Of a stretch of 64,000 bases of DNA, positions 59,406 to 64,000 are shown piece by piece. A program made the position numbers and the translations under genes. Source of the stretch: Natronomonas marina (lineage in GTDB: Archaea; Halobacteriota; Halobacteria; Halobacteriales; Haloarculaceae); the NCBI RefSeq assembly GCF_024298905.1, contig NZ_CP101154.1, forward strand, positions 1,240,001-1,304,000, read 5' to 3'. Under the pieces are notes generated by a model, which searched no databases, was not told the origin of the DNA, and saw only the letters and a list, made by a program, of their open reading frames with translations. Position 1 is the first letter of the stretch; each line of letters opens with the position of its first letter.

Positions 59406-59496
59406 CCGGCGACCCGGTGACCGTCCGACGACCGGGCGAGCGGGACCGGTCCGACCCGGAAGACACTTACCGGACAGCCCGCTACCGTACGAGTCC

Positions 59497-60129
59497 ATGA
59501 CTGTCCCGCCGTACGACCACTGGGCGTTCGACCTCGACGGGACGCTCGTCGACGTCGAACCGGCGTACATCCACGACGTTTTCGGGCGGGTGGGCGACCG
59601 CCTCGGCTACGGGTTCACCGACGAGCAGGCCGAGACCATCTGGCACGGTCTCGGCGGCGTCCGCAACGACCAGCTCGAGGCGTGGGGCGTCGACGTCGAT
59701 GCCTTCTGGGAGGCGTTCCACGCCGAGGAGGACGGCCAGGCCCGCGCGGAGGCGACCTTCCTCCACGACGACGCGGCCGTCGTCGGCGAACTCGAGGCGC
59801 CGACGGTGCTGGTGACCCACTGCCAGGAGCACCTCACCGACCCGGTGCTGGAGACGCTGGACATCCGGGACTGGTTCGACGCGGTGGTCTGCTGTACGCC
59901 CGAGACGGGGTGGAAACCCGACCCCGAACCGGTCCACATGGCGCTACACGCGGCCGGCGCCCGCGGCGGGTCGGGCGTGCTGGTCGGGGACGGCCCGCAG
60001 GACGTCGGTGCCGCCTGGAACGCCGGTCTCGACGGCGCCCACGTCGAGCGCCACGGCCACGAACGGCGCGGTCTCTGTGTGGTCGGCGACCACCGCCTCG
60101 AAGGGGTCGACGAACTCGTCCAGTCGTAG
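59497..60129 (+). CDS. HAD-superfamily phosphatase (second)
   Basis: A 210-residue HAD hydrolase with motif I AFDLDGTLVDVEP (residues 10 to 22), motif II LVTHCQEH (about 105), motif III lysine in TGWKPDPEP (about 138) and motif IV VLVGDGPQDVGAAW (about 158). The helical cap (about 28 to 95) is of the C1 type. The serine or threonine expected in motif II is the T of VTH. Substrate unknown. It follows the LWR-salt gene by 91 nt. Confidence 0.87.
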   Translation: MTVPPYDHWAFDLDGTLVDVEPAYIHDVFGRVGDRLGYGFTDEQAETIWHGLGGVRNDQLEAWGVDVDAFWEAFHAEEDGQARAEATFLHDDAAVVGELEAPTVLVTHCQEHLTDPVLETLDIRDWFDAVVCCTPETGWKPDPEPVHMALHAAGARGGSGVLVGDGPQDVGAAWNAGLDGAHVERHGHERRGLCVVGDHRLEGVDELVQS

Positions 60130-60225
60130 CGTTCGTCGAACGCGCGGTGCGGAAGGGCGGTGTTCGGATGAGCGTGCGAATGTAGTGGGTGGTTCACGGA
60201 TATCGGAGCGAACTCACTCGTTGAC

Positions 60226-60409
60226 GACCTCGAAAGCCCTCGCGGCGCTCGACCCTCCGGGACTCGCTGCGCGCCTCGGTCGCTCCGCTCCCTGCGGTGC
60301 TTGCGTCGTCCGGGAGGGGCCGACCGCCGCTCGCCCTTTCAGTCCGCCAGGATGTCGGCTGACCCCGGCGGTCCCTGGTGGACTGAAAGGGCCGAGGGCT
60401 TTCGAGGTC
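60226..60409. repeat. 184-bp MITE-like element with 17-bp perfect inverted repeats
   Basis: The ends GACCTCGAAAGCCCTCG (60226-60242) and its exact reverse complement (60393-60409) flank about 150 bp. Inside, CCCTTTCAGTCC (about 60337) and GGACTGAAAGGG (about 60379) form a second inverted pair. No open reading frame is plausible. A partial copy of the right arm lies at 13804-13840. Structure and repetition suggest a non-autonomous mobile element or a structured intergenic repeat. The remainder of the 395-nt gap (60130-60524) holds the usp promoter. Confidence 0.7.
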
Positions 60410-60495
60410 ATCACGCCGAGTTCGAAGCCAGTCTACCGGACCACTCGGTAAACACTCTCGTTCGAACGCCACCCCCGGAAGGGACCGGCGATTCA

Positions 60496-60500
60496 TTTAT
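60496..60500 (+). promoter_or_regulatory. usp TATA-like box
   Basis: TTTAT in ATTCATTTATTCTC lies 25 to 29 nt before the ATG at 60525, consistent with a leaderless transcript. Confidence 0.6.
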
Positions 60501-60524
60501 TCTCGATCCCGTACAACTTCACAC

Positions 60525-61028
60525 ATGACGTTCGTCGTCCCCTTCGACGGCTCGGAACTGGCCGAGACCGCGCTCGTTCGCGCGAGCGAGTTCGCAGACG
60601 TACTCGACGAGCGGGTCCTGGCCGTGACGGTCGTCCCGCGCCGGAACAAGCAGTACGCCCGCGAACACGGCTGGCTTGGCCCGGAGGAACCGTTCGACGT
60701 GAAGTCCATCATCTCGTCGCTCCACGAACGGGTCGTCGACCTCGTCCCCGAGGCCGACTTCCGCCACATCACCGTCGACAAGTACGCCCCGACCGGGACG
60801 ATAAGCACGCAGATCTCGAAGGCCGCCCGTCAGGAGGACGCCTCGATGGTGTTTCTCGGCAGCGAGAACGCCGGTCGCATCGTCACCTCGGTCACGAGCG
60901 TCGGCGGCAATATCTCGAGCCGTGGCGGATACGACATCGTCATCATCCGGAACCGCGCGCCCTCGAAGATCGAACGGCTCCAGGACGCGGGCGACCCCGA
61001 CGCGAAGTCGGATTTCTTCGTCACGTAA
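60525..61028 (+). CDS. Universal stress protein UspA family
   Basis: A 167-residue single-domain Usp. The fold begins MTFVVPFDGSELAETALVRASEFAD with the D of the nucleotide site. The region expected to bear the ATP motif G-x2-G-x9-G-S/T is replaced by VFLGSENAGRIVTSVTSVGGNISSRGGYDIVIIRN, which keeps glycines but not the exact spacing, so binding is uncertain. The insert QYAREHGWLGPEEPFDVKSI is seen in other haloarchaeal members. Monocistronic; downstream AT-rich promoter belongs to the next gene. Confidence 0.85.
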   Translation: MTFVVPFDGSELAETALVRASEFADVLDERVLAVTVVPRRNKQYAREHGWLGPEEPFDVKSIISSLHERVVDLVPEADFRHITVDKYAPTGTISTQISKAARQEDASMVFLGSENAGRIVTSVTSVGGNISSRGGYDIVIIRNRAPSKIERLQDAGDPDAKSDFFVT

Positions 61029-61132
61029 CCGGGCCGTCCGCCGTAACCGAGGATTCAGTTGCGACCTGGATTTATTATCTCTCTATATTATAGAAAATTT
61101 AATAATTTGTCGTCGACTAGTCCCCTTCGCGT

Positions 61133-61807
61133 ATGGTCCTCGGAGAGGTCACCCGTTCACTCCTCGGGAGCTTACTGGCTCTCTCGGTCATCGTCGTCGG
61201 CACGTACTTCATAAAAGCCGCCGTCGGCTACGTCGTCTGGGCCGTGAGAGATTCGGCGACCGACGTCGGGACCACGGTCGACGCTCTACCCGAAGACATC
61301 GACCGGGGATCGAAGAGGAAGGTAGTCGACGGCGACCGGATCACGGCGACGCGGTTCAGCACGCTTCCGCCGCGATGGGTGGTGAGTTCGACCGCGGTCG
61401 AGACGCTCGACCGAGACGAACTGGAGTGTCTGATTTCGCACGTCTCGTCCCACGTCCGCAGTCACGGTCGAGCGATACACAACGTGGCAATCGGAGTCGG
61501 CGTGGTGCTGGTACTCGCTGCTCCGCGGATCGGTGCCGCGTTCCCACCGGGTTTGAACCGGCTCCTTCCGGTTGCGGGGTTCCTCCCCGCAGTCGGGTAT
61601 TTCGCGGTCTGCCTGCCGGTGATCGAACGGTGGCTGGTCTATCGTGCGGACCGCCGGGCAGCGGCGAACTGCGGACGCGGGACGTATCTGGAGTTCCTCG
61701 AGACGAAGACGCGAGTCGACCCGTCCCGAGCGGTCTGGCAGCGGTGGCTGGAACCCACCCCCGAACGGCGCCTCGAGAAGCTCCGGGCCCGCGTATCCGC
61801 CGAATAG
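61133..61807 (+). CDS. M48 (HtpX/Oma1)-like membrane protein lacking catalytic residues
   Basis: A 224-residue protein with an N-terminal TM helix (about residues 12 to 35), a segment WVVSSTAVETLDRDELECLISHVSSHVRSHGRAIHNV (about 82 to 119), then two TM helices (about 120 to 165) and YRADRRAAANC (about 171 to 181). The layout is that of M48 peptidases, in which H-E-x-x-H and a later E-x-x-A-D carry zinc and catalysis. Here the first is H-V-S-S-H and the second starts with Y-R-A-D, so both glutamates are lost. It is probably a pseudo-enzyme. An AT-rich promoter (61080-61110) precedes it. Confidence 0.6.
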   Translation: MVLGEVTRSLLGSLLALSVIVVGTYFIKAAVGYVVWAVRDSATDVGTTVDALPEDIDRGSKRKVVDGDRITATRFSTLPPRWVVSSTAVETLDRDELECLISHVSSHVRSHGRAIHNVAIGVGVVLVLAAPRIGAAFPPGLNRLLPVAGFLPAVGYFAVCLPVIERWLVYRADRRAAANCGRGTYLEFLETKTRVDPSRAVWQRWLEPTPERRLEKLRARVSAE

Positions 61808-61862
61808 TTGGCGCCGACTCGGGGCGACCGCTACGGACCGCGATACGTCGCCGGGCGCTCGG

Positions 61863-63812
61863 TCACTCCGCCCGATAGCCCGGCAGGTCGGCCACGACGT
61901 CCTCGACGGACGCCAGGGCGGTCTCGAAGTCCCGGACGCCCGGCTTCTCGCGGCGGGCCTCGCTGGCGACAACCCGGACGGACTCCTCGCCGCAGGCCAC
62001 GAAGCCCATCCCGAGCGATTCGGCCGTCGCCCGCAGGCCGAGACCGGCGTCGGCCGCCCCCGCCAGCACCTTCCTCGCGGGCGATTCGTGGGCCCGGACC
62101 GCGAACTCGAAGCCGTCGATTCCCTCGACGAGACTGTGGCGGTCGACGCCGCGCTCGTCGGCCAGGTCGGCGACGGCGTTCCCGAGCGTCGTCCGCAGCC
62201 CCGAGTCGGTCGTCCGGTTGACGAACCGCACCTCGCGGTCGACCAGGTCGGCCACCCCCTCGACTCCCTTCGGATTGCCCTCGGGAACGAGTAGCCCCCA
62301 CTCGCGGGACCAGCCGCCGAGTTCGACGGCGCCGTCGGGGTCGGCCTCGCCCGTGAGGACGGCCACGTCGGTGACGCCGTCGCGGAGTCGGCGTGCCCCC
62401 TGCCGGCTGCCCACGCCGAGGTAGCGCGGCCGCTCGACGCGGTCGAGCAACCGGGAGAGGGCGGGGTCGTCCTCGCCGGCACCGAAGACGGCGGGCGGCC
62501 GGACGTCCGGCGAGAACAGCTGGACCTCGACGCGCTCGTCGGCGTCGAGGTACTCGACGTCGGGCGGGACCGCGACGACGCCGTCGGCCTCGACGAGGCT
62601 CGTCGTCGCGCCGCTGCCCTTGTCGACCGGGTAGACGAGCGTCTCGCCGTCGCCGTCCGTGACGAGGCCGACCGGCATGTACCGCAGGCGGCCCTCCTCG
62701 TAGCGCTCCCGGACGGCCATCGACCCCTCGACGGTCGCCGTCTGCGGTTCGGGCAGGCCGGCGGCCTCGCGGATGGCCGGTGCGACGAAGGTCCGGAAGA
62801 TGGTCAGCGCCGAGACGGGGTAGCCGGGCAGGCCGACGTATGCACTCCCGGCGAGCCGGCCGACCAGCATCGGCTTGCCCGGCTTGACCGCGACGCCGTG
62901 CAGCAGGAGTTCGCCGGACTCCTCGACGACGCGGTAGATGACGTCGACGGCCGACGCCGAGGTCGACCCCGAGGACAGCACCAGGTCGCACTCCGCGGCG
63001 GCCTCCCGGAGGACGGACTCCATGGCGTCGTAGTCGTCGCCGGCGTGGGGGTAGAGCCGCGCCTCGCCGCCGGCCTCCTCGACGGCCGTCGCCGTCGTGT
63101 AGCTGTTGACGTCGTATATCTCGCCGGCGTCGCTGTTCAGCGGGTCGCCGGGCCGGACCAGTTCGTCGCCCGTCGAGATGATGCCCACCGTGGGCCTCCC
63201 GCGGACGGGCACCTCGTCGACGCCGAGCGCCGACAGCAGGCCGATTTCCCGCGAAGTGAGCACCGTTCCCGGCCCGAGCGCGCGCTCGCCGGCCGCCACG
63301 TCCGCGCCGGCGAACATCACGCGGTCGCCCGGCGCCAGCGACGTGCGGACGAGGACGTCGTCACCCTCCGCGTCTCGCGGTTCGGACTCGCTCCGCTCGC
63401 CCTCTCCGCGAGACCGTTCGGTGTCGCTCCGCGACACCCTGTCCGTTCGCTCGACCATTACCACCGCGTCGGCGCCGGGCGGCAGGACGGCGCCGGTCGA
63501 TACCTCGGCGCACTCGCCGTCGCCGACCTCGACGTCGGGTTCGACGCCGGCGTGGACCTCGCCGACCAGTTCGAGGCGGGCGGGCTCGGCCTCGTCGGCG
63601 CCGAAGGTGTCGGCCGCCCGGACCGCGTAGCCGTCGACGCTGGCGCGGTCGAAGCCCGGCACGTCCAGTTCCGCGTCGACGCGTTCGGCGAGCACGCGGC
63701 CGCGGGCCTCACGGAGCGGGACCGTCTCGTCGTCCGGCCGCAGCTCCAGCGACGCGATGGCCTCGCGGGCCGCCTCGGGGTCGGCGAGGTCGCGGAACTC
63801 CTTTCTACTCAT
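61863..63812 (-). CDS. MoeA-like molybdotransferase fused to a periplasmic-binding-like domain
   Basis: A 649-residue fusion. Residues 1 to about 415 are a MoeA (molybdopterin molybdotransferase) with FDRASVDGYAVRA (about 51 to 63), STGAVLPPGADAVV (about 96), VGIISTGDELV (about 203), DVNSY (about 228), SSGSTSASAVDVIY (about 270) and PGKPMLVGRL...GLPGYPVSA. Residues from about 430 form a PBP-like domain (YLGVGSRQGARRLRDGVTDVAVLTG, then FVNRTTDSGLRTTLGN, then PARKVLAGAADAGLGLRATAESLGM-type) as in ModE/MobA-linked proteins that sense molybdate or precursor. The start ATG at 63812 overlaps the stop of the upstream moeA by 8 nt. Confidence 0.9.
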   Translation of the reverse strand: MSRKEFRDLADPEAAREAIASLELRPDDETVPLREARGRVLAERVDAELDVPGFDRASVDGYAVRAADTFGADEAEPARLELVGEVHAGVEPDVEVGDGECAEVSTGAVLPPGADAVVMVERTDRVSRSDTERSRGEGERSESEPRDAEGDDVLVRTSLAPGDRVMFAGADVAAGERALGPGTVLTSREIGLLSALGVDEVPVRGRPTVGIISTGDELVRPGDPLNSDAGEIYDVNSYTTATAVEEAGGEARLYPHAGDDYDAMESVLREAAAECDLVLSSGSTSASAVDVIYRVVEESGELLLHGVAVKPGKPMLVGRLAGSAYVGLPGYPVSALTIFRTFVAPAIREAAGLPEPQTATVEGSMAVRERYEEGRLRYMPVGLVTDGDGETLVYPVDKGSGATTSLVEADGVVAVPPDVEYLDADERVEVQLFSPDVRPPAVFGAGEDDPALSRLLDRVERPRYLGVGSRQGARRLRDGVTDVAVLTGEADPDGAVELGGWSREWGLLVPEGNPKGVEGVADLVDREVRFVNRTTDSGLRTTLGNAVADLADERGVDRHSLVEGIDGFEFAVRAHESPARKVLAGAADAGLGLRATAESLGMGFVACGEESVRVVASEARREKPGVRDFETALASVEDVVADLPGYRAE

Positions 63813-64000
63813 GGTACTCCCAGTTCTCGACGGCGACGGTCTCGCCGGCCGGTATCCCCTCCCGCGGTTCGGGGACGACGACCCAGCCGTCCGCCAGGGC
63901 GACGCTGGAGAGGACACCGGCCCCGCTGGCCCGAGTCGGCGTCGCCTCCAGGCCGTCGTCGCTCTCGTCTCGTGGCCCGTTCCCCTCGCCGCTGGACCCG
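63805..64000 (-). CDS. moeA: MoeA family protein, 5' part outside window
   Basis: Only the last 64 codons are visible, ending at TAG 63805. They read S-G-A-G-V-L-S-S-V-A-L-A-D-G-W-V-V-V-P-E and then IPAGETVAVENWEY, which is the normal C-terminal domain IV of MoeA (the ADG and PxGE-type signatures). It is thus a canonical MoeA lying upstream of the fused copy and overlapping it by 8 nt, so the two are one operon. The preceding 15 or so residues (rich in D, E, S and R) form the linker. Confidence 0.85.
   Translation of the reverse strand, partial: GSSGEGNGPRDESDDGLEATPTRASGAGVLSSVALADGWVVVPEPREGIPAGETVAVENWEYHE

Overview
The window is a stretch of haloarchaeal (class Halobacteria) chromosome. 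The proteins are acidic, most of the DNA is GC-rich, and many genes have a TATA-like box 25 to 30 nt ahead of the start codon (leaderless transcription). Marker genes agree: TFB, thermosome, CDP-archaeol synthase, a geranylgeranyl-reductase-family flavoprotein, eIF5A, Mch, and a C50 carotenoid (bacterioruberin) set. Genus cannot be read from the sequence. I saw no rRNA, tRNA or CRISPR array.

Bases 1 to about 10,030 form an accessory, lower-GC, partly decayed region. It holds a ComA-like gene cut by the window edge, several tiny zinc-ribbon genes (one frameshifted), a TFB paralogue, and an iron-sulfur group: an orphan sufB, a Sulfolobus-type zinc/7Fe ferredoxin, a broken 2-oxoacid:ferredoxin oxidoreductase beta gene and an Nfu-like carrier. 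sufB and nfu share a nearly identical promoter with identical spacing. The region ends in mobile debris: the C-terminal piece of a tyrosine integrase, a frameshifted gene remnant, one intact TnpB element, and a second TnpB whose catalytic half has been deleted but which still ends in its right-end hairpin.

From 10,040 to about 37,900 the DNA is core-like. It includes UPF0145, TauE/SafE, an F420-type oxidoreductase, phosphoesterase, KH protein, glutaredoxin, thermosome, CarS, proline dehydrogenase, MATE pump, an HTH protein with a perfect 129-bp in-frame tandem duplication, the bioYMN biotin ECF transporter, a membrane heterodisulfide-reductase-like protein next to the GGR-family flavoprotein, and a DUF2178-DUF2178-XRE operon preceded by three stacked palindromes that overlap its own TATA position. 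A paralogous pair of DUF457-like membrane proteins, GNATs, TatD-like hydrolase, Na/Ca exchanger, NYN protein, gcvT, ZIP transporter and Nif3 follow.

From 37,900 to 50,400 come an APC permease with a universal stress protein, then the carotenoid region: crtI-lyeJ-cruF faces crtB plus a carotenoid oxygenase, with a low-GC four-TM orphan gene between them. Next are gcvH, agmatinase next to eIF5A (consistent with agmatine-based deoxyhypusine formation), and mch with a 4-nt-overlapping partner. From 50,400 to 64,000 are a Tat-exported subtilase with domains inserted in its catalytic core, a divergent membrane-anchored protein with two winged helices, DUF2240, two HAD phosphatases, pyrF, a zinc-finger protein, a J-domain membrane protein, PCD, an LWR-salt protein, a 184-bp MITE-like element, UspA, an M48-like protein lacking catalytic residues, and two adjacent moeA genes (one fused to a periplasmic-binding-protein-like domain, the other cut by the window edge).
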